DNA from: Bacteroidota bacterium
GTDB lineage: Bacteria; Bacteroidota; Bacteroidia; JACCXN01
Length of the DNA: 64,000 bases
NCBI GenBank assembly: GCA_013696965.1
Contig: JACCXN010000093.1
Coordinates: 1-64,000, forward strand
Reading direction: 5' to 3'
Part shown: positions 17,313-26,705 of the stretch, piece by piece
Layout: every line of letters starts with the position of its first letter
Position numbering within the stretch: position 1 is the stretch's first letter
Notes under the pieces: model-generated
What the model was told of the DNA's origin: nothing
The model's database searches: none
What the model saw: the letters and a program-made list of their open reading frames with translations, nothing else
Position numbers and translations under genes: made by a program

Positions 17313-18788
17313 ATGTCAATGAAAAATTATGATTTATGTGTTGTTGGAGGAGGGCCTACCGGGTATGCAGCAGCTATGCGAGCAATAGACTTTGGAAAAA
17401 AAGTTTTGTTAATCGAAAAATCCAGACTTGGAGGAGCTGGAGTTTATGATGGGGCGCTGGCTTCAAAAGCAATGTGGGAATATTCTGAAAAAATTAAAAC
17501 AGTACGTGAGATTGCCGGCAACGGTATAACAGAAAAATTAACTTATAGGGAGATTAATAAAACGGTAAATGAAGCGATTTTTGAAAGGAAATTTCAATTG
17601 AGCTGCCATTTGCGTATTCTTCAGGAAAAAAATGGTTTTGTTAATTATATAAAGGGAACTGGAAAGCTTATTTCGGCCAATGAAGTTGAAATTACCAAGG
17701 AAAATGGGACTATTGAAACCATTTGGGCAGAAAATATTTTAATTGCAACAGGAAGCAGGCCCAGGAAATTGCCAAATATTCCTGTGGATGAAAAAATAAT
17801 TTTAACAAGTGATGGAATTCATCATTTGGAAGATTTCCCAAAAAGTATTGTAATATTAGGTGCCGGTATTATTGGATGTGAATATGCCACCATTTTTTCA
17901 AATTTTGGAAGAACAAAAGTATACATGATTGACAGGGCGGATAGAATTCTCCCTTTTGAGGATGAAGATGTAGCAAAAGTGGTAGAAGAAAATTTTCGAA
18001 AAAATGGAGTAACAGTGCATAATGAGGCCAAACTTGAACGCATGGCTATAGTTGATGGTAAAGTAGAATACGAAATATCCCACAAAGATGGAAGAAGAGA
18101 GATAATAAAGGTAGAAAAGGCTTTGTTATCCATTGGAAGAGTTCCAAATGTAGAGGGAATTGGATTGGAAAATGCAGGTGTGAAACTTACAAAAGCAGGA
18201 TATATTCATGAAACAGATACTCTTACAGGTATTCCTAACATTTATGCCGCAGGAGATGTATCAGGCCGATTGGCTTTGGTTAATGTTGGAGAGCGTGAAG
18301 CAAGACATGCAGTGGTGAGAATGTTTGATGGACCTATTCCCCCGATTATTTATGATAATATTTCTACAATAATGTTCCTTAACCCTGAAATTGCTGTAGT
18401 TGGAATGAATGAACAGGAAGCCCAAAGCAAGGGAATTACATATAAGCTGGTTAAATATGATTATTCCTGCATAGCAAGGGCCATTGCTATGAGAAAAACA
18501 ACAGGATTTTTTAAAATATTAGTAACCAATGATAAACATATGAAAATCCTTGGAATGCGTGCTGTTGGAGAACATGCCTCAAGTGCCATTCAAGCAGTGG
18601 CACTATTGATTTCAATGAATAAAGGAATTGATGAGATAACAAATTTAATGCATCCTCATCCTTCCATTATTGAAGGTATCCAGGAATGTTTTAGAATGCT
18701 TAAAGGAAAATCGATTTTTAAAGCCTCTGTATTTAAAGACAAACTACAATGTTACCGTTGTGAAAATGGTGTTTGTTCTCCACTTTAA
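17313..18788 (+). CDS. Dihydrolipoamide-dehydrogenase homologue lacking the redox disulfide
   Basis: 491-residue FAD/NAD(P) oxidoreductase with the class I pyridine-nucleotide disulfide oxidoreductase layout: FAD-binding GGGPTGYAAAM (residues 12-22), second Rossmann motif GAGIIGCEYA near 186, FAD motif GIPNIYAAGDVSG, and dimerisation domain with MHPHPSIIEG, where the active-site His would be. The redox motif CLNVGC of the family is replaced by GVYDGA (Cys 43 to Gly, Cys 48 to Ala), while the following SK is kept. The tail has three Cys (480, 483, 488). It therefore cannot use the normal disulfide relay. Two start codons (17313, 17319) are possible. No neighbouring dehydrogenase-complex genes. 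Confidence 0.85.
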   Translation: MSMKNYDLCVVGGGPTGYAAAMRAIDFGKKVLLIEKSRLGGAGVYDGALASKAMWEYSEKIKTVREIAGNGITEKLTYREINKTVNEAIFERKFQLSCHLRILQEKNGFVNYIKGTGKLISANEVEITKENGTIETIWAENILIATGSRPRKLPNIPVDEKIILTSDGIHHLEDFPKSIVILGAGIIGCEYATIFSNFGRTKVYMIDRADRILPFEDEDVAKVVEENFRKNGVTVHNEAKLERMAIVDGKVEYEISHKDGRREIIKVEKALLSIGRVPNVEGIGLENAGVKLTKAGYIHETDTLTGIPNIYAAGDVSGRLALVNVGEREARHAVVRMFDGPIPPIIYDNISTIMFLNPEIAVVGMNEQEAQSKGITYKLVKYDYSCIARAIAMRKTTGFFKILVTNDKHMKILGMRAVGEHASSAIQAVALLISMNKGIDEITNLMHPHPSIIEGIQECFRMLKGKSIFKASVFKDKLQCYRCENGVCSPL

Positions 18789-18912
18789 ATTATTTCACTG
18801 ATTATTAATATGTTTTAAAAGAAAATGTAAAGTTTTAATAACTTTTTGGAAGGGTTATGTTTATTAAACTCAGAATGCCTAAGGAAAATTCTAAAGCGTT
18901 TTTTTTTAAGAT

Positions 18913-20409
18913 TTAATCTCGGATGTCAATAAAATAAGGATCAACCGATAATTCGTACCTTTTAGAAGAAAGTAGCTCCAACCTATTCATATCAATAATT
19001 GTCATGTATCCGTTTCTTCCTCCACAATAAGTGCTATGATGTGGTGCAGGACCTGAAGTATTCTGATTGCGGTGTGCAACATAAACTTGTTTGCTTTTAT
19101 CATCAACAGCAATTCCATGAGGCTGATGCCCAGTATAAATATGCTTTACAAAGGTGTTTGATTTGTAATTGATAACCGTAACAGAACCTCTTTCTCCAGG
19201 GAATGTCTGGGTATCTTCAGTACAGCTTATAAAGGCATAATCAGAAGTTTTTGAAAACATTAACTCCTGTGGGAAAACTCCCGTGGGAATAACCGTTAGA
19301 AGCTCATCTGTTGCCACATCCATTACTCTTATTTCATTTGTTTTCTGACAAATAACATAATATTTAGTCCCATCAGGAGATATTTCAATTTCATGGGGAT
19401 CCAAACTACTCATAGAGTTTATAGGATTGTTGTCTAAAGATATATGAGTTACTTCAGGAAAATTAATGTTTTGGATGTCAACTTTAATAATAAAATTCCC
19501 ATCTTGGGCAGTGATATAAAGGGTTTTGTTATCTTTAGAAAGTGTTGATCCATGAGGAGTTTTAAACTCTGTAGGTCCTTGGTAATACCTAAGGAGCAAC
19601 ATGTTTTCAAGATCAACCACAGCAACGCTGCCTGCAAAAGCCCAATTAATAATATATGCTTGTTTGGAATCAGAGCTTATTGAAAATGTGTTCCAATTAC
19701 CTGCATCTATAAACACTTCACCCGCAAAGGAATCATCGCTTGTTCTATACCTTTGAATAACATCACCTGCAGTAAAAATAACGTACCAGTATTTTCCGTC
19801 AGGTGAAACTTTAATCATATGTGGTGCCTCAATTAGAGGTTTATTCCCTACCTCTACATACCTCATAATTAAATTTGTTTTTTGATCGATCACTGATACC
19901 AAATCGCATCCTTGATTAACAACATATACTTTTTTGAGTTTTGGATCTTCGCTGAATTTCACCAAGCCATCCGCACCAGGGGCTCCATTTTCAACCCAGT
20001 CTCTTATTAAAACAACTTCTTCCCTGGTTAATGGCGTATTGTTTACCGGCATTGTAGGTTTCATTGAAAGACCCAAATCATCAAAAGTATTTACAAATAA
20101 AAAAAGAGGACTTTGCCTATGATTAAAAGGTATTGTAATTGCACCTGTTCTGCTGCCTTCAAACATTTTATCCCAGGTTTCCAGAGATAATCCACCCGCA
20201 GCATCTTTACTTATGTTATTATGACAACCTGGAACAGCGCATTTGCTAAGGATAATTTTTGCTATTTCTTTAGGATAATGGCTTTCTGAAATATTAACAA
20301 TAGGAGGATCTACACGACATCCGATAATTAAAATCAGTCCTAAAACAATTAAATAGAATGATTGGCTCTGCCTCAAAACTTTAATGTTGTTCAGAAACTG
20401 GGATTTCAA
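18913..20409 (-). CDS. Lipoprotein with CX4CH motif and seven-bladed-type beta-propeller
   Basis: 498 residues. A lipoprotein signal ends LIIGC; next comes a small domain with CAVPGCH (a CX4CH haem-like motif, residues about 56-62), which resembles the cytochrome-like domains of Bacteroidota and Planctomycetota surface proteins. The rest is a YncE-type beta-propeller: repeated blades such as VYVVNQGCDLVSVIDQKTN, YVICQKTNEIRVMDVAT and VYVAHRNQN. Likely outside the inner membrane and possibly a redox or binding protein. Its 5' end overlaps the preceding small lipoprotein gene by 29 bases, so they are co-expressed. Function unknown. Confidence 0.8.
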   Translation of the reverse strand: MKSQFLNNIKVLRQSQSFYLIVLGLILIIGCRVDPPIVNISESHYPKEIAKIILSKCAVPGCHNNISKDAAGGLSLETWDKMFEGSRTGAITIPFNHRQSPLFLFVNTFDDLGLSMKPTMPVNNTPLTREEVVLIRDWVENGAPGADGLVKFSEDPKLKKVYVVNQGCDLVSVIDQKTNLIMRYVEVGNKPLIEAPHMIKVSPDGKYWYVIFTAGDVIQRYRTSDDSFAGEVFIDAGNWNTFSISSDSKQAYIINWAFAGSVAVVDLENMLLLRYYQGPTEFKTPHGSTLSKDNKTLYITAQDGNFIIKVDIQNINFPEVTHISLDNNPINSMSSLDPHEIEISPDGTKYYVICQKTNEIRVMDVATDELLTVIPTGVFPQELMFSKTSDYAFISCTEDTQTFPGERGSVTVINYKSNTFVKHIYTGHQPHGIAVDDKSKQVYVAHRNQNTSGPAPHHSTYCGGRNGYMTIIDMNRLELLSSKRYELSVDPYFIDIRD

Positions 20410-20776
20410 TGATCATTTCTCCTGCCTTATCCTTGATTTGAACAGGAACCCCTCCAGCAACTGTCATGTTTATGGTACTGTCCCAACCCACTGAATAGAG
20501 GTAATAATATCCTTTTTTTAAATTACTAAAATGCGTGTGACCAGTTAAATGATCCTGATCACCACATATTGCAGAATTATCATAATTTTTTGATTCAGTC
20601 CCTGGAAATTCCCTTGCTCCATACTTAATATAAACTACAGCATTAGGAATTAATGTATTATGATGTTTCACATTCACTGCCAATTCAACATTGCCTCCTA
20701 TGCCTGCTTTTTTGCATGAAGAAAATATAAAAATCATTAAAAAGAGTATGGAGATAATAAATCGGCTACTTTTCAT
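20381..20776 (-). CDS. Small lipoprotein of unknown function
   Basis: About 131 residues from the ATG at 20776, chosen because it starts a clean signal peptide (MKSSRFIIS, hydrophobic stretch, lipobox FSSCKK); in-frame starts also exist at 20785 and 20815. The mature part looks like a small beta-sandwich (VELAVNVKHHNTLIPNAVVYIKY...), with a His/Asp-rich stretch CGDQDHLTGHTHF that could bind metal. It overlaps the start of the propeller lipoprotein gene by 29 bases, implying coupled translation and a shared role. Confidence 0.65.
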   Translation of the reverse strand: MKSSRFIISILFLMIFIFSSCKKAGIGGNVELAVNVKHHNTLIPNAVVYIKYGAREFPGTESKNYDNSAICGDQDHLTGHTHFSNLKKGYYYLYSVGWDSTINMTVAGGVPVQIKDKAGEMIIEIPVSEQH

Positions 20777-21030
20777 AAATGACATTTTTTTAATGTGAAA
20801 TAAATGAGAAATCAATCTTTTAAAGGGGAATGATAATTTTAACTGATTTTTGAAAGGAAAATTGTAATGAAAAAAAATTGCTTTTCATTTGCGTGTGATC
20901 CAAAACTCAAATTTTAATTATACCAAATTCTTTATTGTATTGCTTTCGAAATACAAAATTTATTGCCTGTTTTTATTTCCAAATAGTAAAAATGGATATG
21001 AATTTACAGTGAAAATCAATGCTTTTTTAA

Positions 21031-23178
21031 CTAATCAACTACGATTAATTTGTTGCGAATTTCAATATTCAATTTTCCAATTTCAAGGGTGTAATAATAA
21101 ATACCTGCAGTTAATTCACCTCGTTCTAAAATGTATTTATCACCGGAAATATCCTTGGCGTGTACAACTTTTTTACCCATTAAATCATAAACTTGAAGAT
21201 TTACCTCGTCACCAGATGAAAAGCTATTAGAAAAATCAAAAACTACAACATCCTTAAATGGATTTGGAAAGATTTTCACTTCAGGAATTGCACTATGCCC
21301 TGAAAGGGAAGTTATATCTTTCACTGTAACTTTTACACTGTCAATACCAATACATCCATCATTGTCAGTTACTGTTACTGTATAAGTGGTTGTAGCATTA
21401 GGAGATGCCATGGGGTTTGAAGCACTTGCGTCATTGAGGCTTGAAGCAGGAGACCAATTATAAGTTGATCCGTTTGCGTTTACCCATAATTGGGCAGTAC
21501 CACCCGGAATTTCTATCATAGTATCAGAAATAAGGGCCAGAATTGGATTTACAACTTTAACCAAAATAGATTTTTTATTGCTGTATGTTGCATTAGTGAT
21601 ATCATAATTTGCAGCATAAAAAGTTGTGTTTTGGTACAATATAGGTGTTGTTAAAGTATCTCCAATGTGAATCTGACTTCCAGTAGGATTACTAAACCAA
21701 TGAACTTCATTGCCAACTACACCTGAAGAAGCAATAAGCTCTGTGGAGGTGCCAATACAGGTTGTATCTCCATTAACAATAGGCATGGGCGCAGAATTGC
21801 AATAATCTACCACTGCCAGTAATGATTTATGCGCATTTAACCTTCCTCCTGAAACTGTTATGCCCTGAAGCGCAGTTATTGGATCAACATTGTTCAGCAT
21901 AAATTCTTTCATCATAAGTGCAATTGTACCTGGATTGCTTTTGTATTCCTGGATAAGATCGGTACAAGCTGCAGCCCACATAAGGGCAATTGTACCGGCA
22001 ACATGGGGTGTAGCCATGGAAGTTCCGGTAAGAGTTGAATATGAATTTCCTGAAATTGTTGACATTATCGCTGTTCCAGGGGCTCCTAAATCAATTGTTG
22101 TTAACCCATAACCAGCTCCACTGTTTTTATTGTCATTCCTGTCTGTATTTGTAACCGAAACCATAAAAGGGCTAGCACAAGCTGTTGGAATGTCACCGGT
22201 ATTGTCAATATTTATATGAATATTTGCAGTTGCCCCAGCATTTAAAATTCCAAGTGTTCCCAAAGAATCATATATTCCACACCAAAGAGGGAAATTAGCA
22301 GGATTACCATAATCAACGCCAAAGGAAGCGTTAGTTGATACTATGAATGCTCCCTTTTGCCCATTTGTCTGATCATATAATTTGCGCTGATCAAAAACAT
22401 AACCATAGGCTTTTATTACAGTTGCCTCATTCCCAGAGGCTCCTTGAATTGCCATTACCTGTACGTCCCAATTAACACCTGTTACCCCTAGGGTATTATT
22501 TCCTTTTGCTCCAATTGTTCCAGCAACATGAGTTCCATGATTATCGGAAGTAATTATTCCATTGTTATTATAAGCATTCCAGCCGTTTACATCATCAATA
22601 TAACCGTTATTGTCATCATCAATCCCGTTTCCTGGTATTTCTCCATAGTTTTTCCAGAAATTTAAATCCTGGTGAGTTAACTGAAAACCACCATCAATAA
22701 CAGCCACCACAATTGTATCTCCTGTAGCTGTCAAGCCACCGGTTGTTATATCCCAGGCTTCAGGAGCATCAATATCCCCATCAACTTTACCACCTGATTG
22801 ACCAGTATTGTTAAGTCCCCACATACTGCCAAAACTTGGATCGTCAGGATATGTGTTTCTTAATTCCACCTTATGGTTGCGTTGAATTTTTGCTACCACT
22901 CTGCTTTTTGAAAAATTCTCTACCATGCGCTTTTCATTTGCTGCTGAATCTTCAAATTTTATTAAATAAATTTTCCAACTTTCAGAAATAACATCCAATA
23001 TTTCGTAGGCAGGGAAAGCGCTTTCGAAATCCTTGAGTGTTTGATCTTTTTGCAATTGGATCATTAACTCTCCTGAACGGTAATTTTTCTCCATTTGCCC
23101 GTAACTAAAGGAAACATTGAAGAATAAAAAAAGAGAGAATGAAAAAAGAGCTATTTTTAGGGATGTAATTTTTATCAT
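21031..23178 (-). CDS. Secreted S8 subtilase with T9SS C-terminal sorting domain
   Basis: 715 residues: signal peptide (about 1-27), N-terminal propeptide-like region, then the subtilisin catalytic domain with Asp 162 (AVIDGG), His 217 (NHGTHVAG) and Ser 387 (GTSMATPH). A region of beta-sandwich repeats follows (VTVTDNDGCIGIDSVKV), and the last ~80 residues form a type A T9SS sorting domain (IFPNPFKDVVVFDF ... GKKV ... GIYYYTLE ... NKLIVVD). It should be carried across the outer membrane by T9SS and released or anchored at the surface, where it degrades protein. Monocistronic and divergent from the addA-like gene. Confidence 0.93.
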   Translation of the reverse strand: MIKITSLKIALFSFSLFLFFNVSFSYGQMEKNYRSGELMIQLQKDQTLKDFESAFPAYEILDVISESWKIYLIKFEDSAANEKRMVENFSKSRVVAKIQRNHKVELRNTYPDDPSFGSMWGLNNTGQSGGKVDGDIDAPEAWDITTGGLTATGDTIVVAVIDGGFQLTHQDLNFWKNYGEIPGNGIDDDNNGYIDDVNGWNAYNNNGIITSDNHGTHVAGTIGAKGNNTLGVTGVNWDVQVMAIQGASGNEATVIKAYGYVFDQRKLYDQTNGQKGAFIVSTNASFGVDYGNPANFPLWCGIYDSLGTLGILNAGATANIHINIDNTGDIPTACASPFMVSVTNTDRNDNKNSGAGYGLTTIDLGAPGTAIMSTISGNSYSTLTGTSMATPHVAGTIALMWAAACTDLIQEYKSNPGTIALMMKEFMLNNVDPITALQGITVSGGRLNAHKSLLAVVDYCNSAPMPIVNGDTTCIGTSTELIASSGVVGNEVHWFSNPTGSQIHIGDTLTTPILYQNTTFYAANYDITNATYSNKKSILVKVVNPILALISDTMIEIPGGTAQLWVNANGSTYNWSPASSLNDASASNPMASPNATTTYTVTVTDNDGCIGIDSVKVTVKDITSLSGHSAIPEVKIFPNPFKDVVVFDFSNSFSSGDEVNLQVYDLMGKKVVHAKDISGDKYILERGELTAGIYYYTLEIGKLNIEIRNKLIVVD

Positions 23179-23327
23179 ATCAAGGATTGGTTTTGAATTA
23201 CAATAATAAGAAAATAAATAGTTAATTAGCTAACATGTATTGGTAAAAGTAAGATAGAATTACAATCCTACGCGTTATTCTTAATTATAATCAATATTTT
23301 TACAACATATCCGATAAACAAATTGCA

Positions 23328-26300
23328 ATGAATTTTACTGTTTATAAAGCTTCTGCTGGTTCGGGGAAAACCTATACCCTGGTAAAGGAATTCCTTAAAT
23401 TATCTCTTGCCTCACCACATGCCGAAAGTTACAAAGGAATTCTTGCAATTACCTTTACCAACAAGGCGGCTAGTGAAATGAAAGAGCGCGTTATTAATTC
23501 TCTTAAAATAATTTCAGGCGATAAAAAACCAGAAGGTACTCCTGCATTTTTGCTTAATGATCTTGTAAAAGAACTCAACACTACCGAGGAAATCATAAAA
23601 ACTAGAAGTGCCGCGGTGTTAACGCATATTTTACACAATTATTCGGATTTAAGCATTTGCACCATTGATAAATTTACACATAAGATCATTCGTACCTTTG
23701 CTCATGATTTACATTTGCCCGTTAATTTTGAAATAGAACTGGATGAAAAAAACCTTCTTTCAAAAGCTGTTGACCTTCTCATTTCAAAAGTTGGAGTAAA
23801 TCCGGAATTTACAGAAGTTCTGGTTGAATTTACAGAATCAAAAGCAAACCAGGAAAAAGACTGGCATATTGAAAGGGATCTGAGGAAATTTGCAGGGGAA
23901 ATGTTAGGGGATGATGGTTCCAAATACCTGGAAAAACTCAAACATTTAAAGCTTTCTGATTTTATTGATATTAAAAATCAGATTAAAAATTATACAACTG
24001 CTTTTGAAAATGAGCTTGCTTTAATTGGAGATGAAGCCACAATGCTTATTGATTCTGTAGGAGTTGAGCCAGCAGCTTTTGCAGGAGGAGCCAATGGGAT
24101 ACCTAAATATTTTTCATACTTAAAAGAGAGAAGAACAGACAACTATAAGCCTACACCCACTGTTGCAAAAAACATTGAAGCGGATAAATGGCATGCAGGT
24201 AAAGCTACAATTAATGATAAATCTGACATTGATAGCATTAAAGATTTGTTGAAAGACTTCTTTTACCGGGCTGATTTTATTGTGAGCGAAAGGTTTGCTG
24301 AATATTTCTTGTTAAAGATGATTTACAAGTATATTTATAGTTTGATGGTTCTAAATGAAATCGAAAAAATAATTGCCCAGCTAAAAAAAGAAAACAACAT
24401 CCTTCACATTTCAGAATTCAATAAAATAATTTCTGAGATAGTTGCAAATGAGCCTGCACCCTTCATTTATGAGAGAATAGGAGAGCGGTACAAGCATTTT
24501 TTAATTGACGAGTTTCAGGATACCTCTGTTCTTCAATGGCAAAACCTGCTTCCTTTACTTGATAATTCACTTGCCGGTGGAAATTTCAACATGATTGTTG
24601 GTGATGGTAAGCAATCCATTTACCGTTGGAGGGGTGGGGAAGTAGAACAGTTTGCAATGCTTCCTAAAGTATATAAACAGGATTCAAATTTACTTATAGC
24701 AGAAAGACAGGCTTCTCTTGAACGAAATTACATTGAAAAACCATTGAGCAGTAATTTTCGCTCTAAAATGGAAGTGGTTGATTTCAATAATAGATTTTTT
24801 AATCAAATATCAACTGGTTTATTCATAGGCTATCAAACAATTTACGACAATCATAACCAGAATTTCAGAAAAGAAAATCAGGGAGGGTATGTTCAGGTGG
24901 AATTTTTGGATGAGAAAAATTTGGCTGAATTAAGCTTGGAACAAACCAACTGCATAAAAATTCATGAAATAATAAATGATACACTTTTAGATGGATATAA
25001 ATTAAAGGATATTGCAATTTTATTTCGCAAAAACCAGGAAGCATCTTTGGTTGCACGATTTCTTATTGAACAGGGAATTGATGTAATATCTTCAGAGAGT
25101 TTACTAATTAATAATTCCAAAGATGTAAGGTTTGCTGTTAACTTTTTAAGTTATCTGATTAATCCCGCTGATATTGGATTACAGGCTAAAATAATGCAGT
25201 TTGTTTTGCTTTACAAAATTAAAAATCAGTCTGAAATTCATAATTCGCTTTCAGCTTTAAGGCCATCTCAATTGAGCCTGGAGAAACAATTGTCGGCAAA
25301 AGGATATGTTTTTTCTTCCGTTAGGCTACTTAAATTGCCTTTGTATGAAATTTGCGAGGAAATATTCAGGATTTTTGAATTAAGTGAAAAACCAAACAGT
25401 TATATTCAGTTTTTTTTGGAAAGCGTTCATAATTTTACTGCACGTAATACTGCAGGAATAGTTAGTTTCCTGGAATGGTGGGAGGATAAAAAAGATAAAT
25501 TATCCGTGGTAATTCCCCAGGGAACAAACGCTGTAAATATCATGACTATTCATAAATCAAAAGGTCTTGAGTTTCCGATAGTGATATTCCCTTTTGCCAA
25601 TTGGAGGACCAAAAATTCAAAAGATAATTTCTGGATTAATTTAGATAAAAGTTCCGTTGTTAATCTCAGTTCAGCCGTTGTTCCTGCAAATAAGCAATTG
25701 GAGGATACTGTTTATGCCCCTCTTTATAGCGAAGAAGTAAATAAATCGAAACTGGATAACATGAATATTCTTTATGTTGCAATGACACGGCCAGAAGATA
25801 GGCTTTACATAATAAGTTCCCTTTCCAAATACAAAGATCTCGCAAATTATTTTATTGATTATTTTAAAGCTGCCGGGCAATGGGATTGTGAATGTAATAC
25901 ATATACCTTTGGAACCAAAACACCATCCCTGCAAAGAGTTTCTAAAGATTATCCTTCCACTTATTTATTGGATTCCATTATCTCAGAGCCCTGGAATAAT
26001 AAAATAAACATTACAAGGCTTGCCCCAGAACGCTGGGATATTGAAAACCTGGATGAACAAATGGCATACGGTAAATTGCTGCATCTTGCCCTTTCCCGTA
26101 TTAATTCAATTGTTCAAATTGAACCTGTGCTTGAACGAATGGTTTTTGAGGGAATAATTCTAAGTGAAGAAAAAGTAAAATTGGAAAATAAATTACTTCA
26201 AATAGTTACTCATCCAAAAATTGCTCTTTGGTTTTCGCCCCTGCTTAATGTTAAAAACGAAGTGGAAATTTTGCTCCCAGACGGAAGTTCTTACCGCCCT

Positions 26301-26483
26301 GACAAAGTCATTATTCAGGATAAAAATGCTGTAATAATTGATTTTAAAACTGGAAAAAGAAATTTAAAGAAGCATTCCAATCAGCTTGATAAATACCAGG
26401 AAGTTTTGATTGATATGGGATTTGAAAGTATCCAAAAATATTTGATTTATACCGAAGAAATTGTTGTGGAACAGCTTATGTAA
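23328..26483 (+). CDS. AddA/RecB-like UvrD-family helicase-nuclease
   Basis: 1051 residues. Superfamily 1 helicase motifs: Walker A ASAGSGKTYTL near the N-terminus, motif Ia AITFTNKAASEMKER, Walker B DEFQDTS, motif III GDGKQSIYRWRGG, motif V MTIHKSKGLEFPIVIFP and VI YVAMTRPEDRLY. The C-terminus carries a PD-(D/E)xK nuclease (YRPDKVII, then AVIIDFKTGK). This is the layout of AddA (double-strand break resection with AddB). No AddB gene is adjacent, which is common in the phylum. Start ATG chosen at 23328 as the first in frame before the ATP-binding loop. Confidence 0.9.
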   Translation: MNFTVYKASAGSGKTYTLVKEFLKLSLASPHAESYKGILAITFTNKAASEMKERVINSLKIISGDKKPEGTPAFLLNDLVKELNTTEEIIKTRSAAVLTHILHNYSDLSICTIDKFTHKIIRTFAHDLHLPVNFEIELDEKNLLSKAVDLLISKVGVNPEFTEVLVEFTESKANQEKDWHIERDLRKFAGEMLGDDGSKYLEKLKHLKLSDFIDIKNQIKNYTTAFENELALIGDEATMLIDSVGVEPAAFAGGANGIPKYFSYLKERRTDNYKPTPTVAKNIEADKWHAGKATINDKSDIDSIKDLLKDFFYRADFIVSERFAEYFLLKMIYKYIYSLMVLNEIEKIIAQLKKENNILHISEFNKIISEIVANEPAPFIYERIGERYKHFLIDEFQDTSVLQWQNLLPLLDNSLAGGNFNMIVGDGKQSIYRWRGGEVEQFAMLPKVYKQDSNLLIAERQASLERNYIEKPLSSNFRSKMEVVDFNNRFFNQISTGLFIGYQTIYDNHNQNFRKENQGGYVQVEFLDEKNLAELSLEQTNCIKIHEIINDTLLDGYKLKDIAILFRKNQEASLVARFLIEQGIDVISSESLLINNSKDVRFAVNFLSYLINPADIGLQAKIMQFVLLYKIKNQSEIHNSLSALRPSQLSLEKQLSAKGYVFSSVRLLKLPLYEICEEIFRIFELSEKPNSYIQFFLESVHNFTARNTAGIVSFLEWWEDKKDKLSVVIPQGTNAVNIMTIHKSKGLEFPIVIFPFANWRTKNSKDNFWINLDKSSVVNLSSAVVPANKQLEDTVYAPLYSEEVNKSKLDNMNILYVAMTRPEDRLYIISSLSKYKDLANYFIDYFKAAGQWDCECNTYTFGTKTPSLQRVSKDYPSTYLLDSIISEPWNNKINITRLAPERWDIENLDEQMAYGKLLHLALSRINSIVQIEPVLERMVFEGIILSEEKVKLENKLLQIVTHPKIALWFSPLLNVKNEVEILLPDGSSYRPDKVIIQDKNAVIIDFKTGKRNLKKHSNQLDKYQEVLIDMGFESIQKYLIYTEEIVVEQLM

Positions 26484-26705
26484 ATCCCCTACTAAATTTC
26501 TGGTTTGGATGATTTGCATTATTAAAATGCCTTTTATTCGTTTTTTTTAATTTTTTTCATGTCCGAGTGTTTATTCTTAGCATAAACAGAAACCCATACA
26601 GGATAAATTTAATTCAATTGTTAAAAAGTCTGAAAATGCTAAAAAATTTTGGGATGCATTCTTTTTTAATTAAATTGCAAGATAAATTATTTAAATATTA
26701 AAAAA

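Noticed and set aside
23328-26483. AddA as part of an anti-phage system
   Set aside because: It stands alone without defence genes nearby, and its motif set is that of ordinary break-repair AddA.
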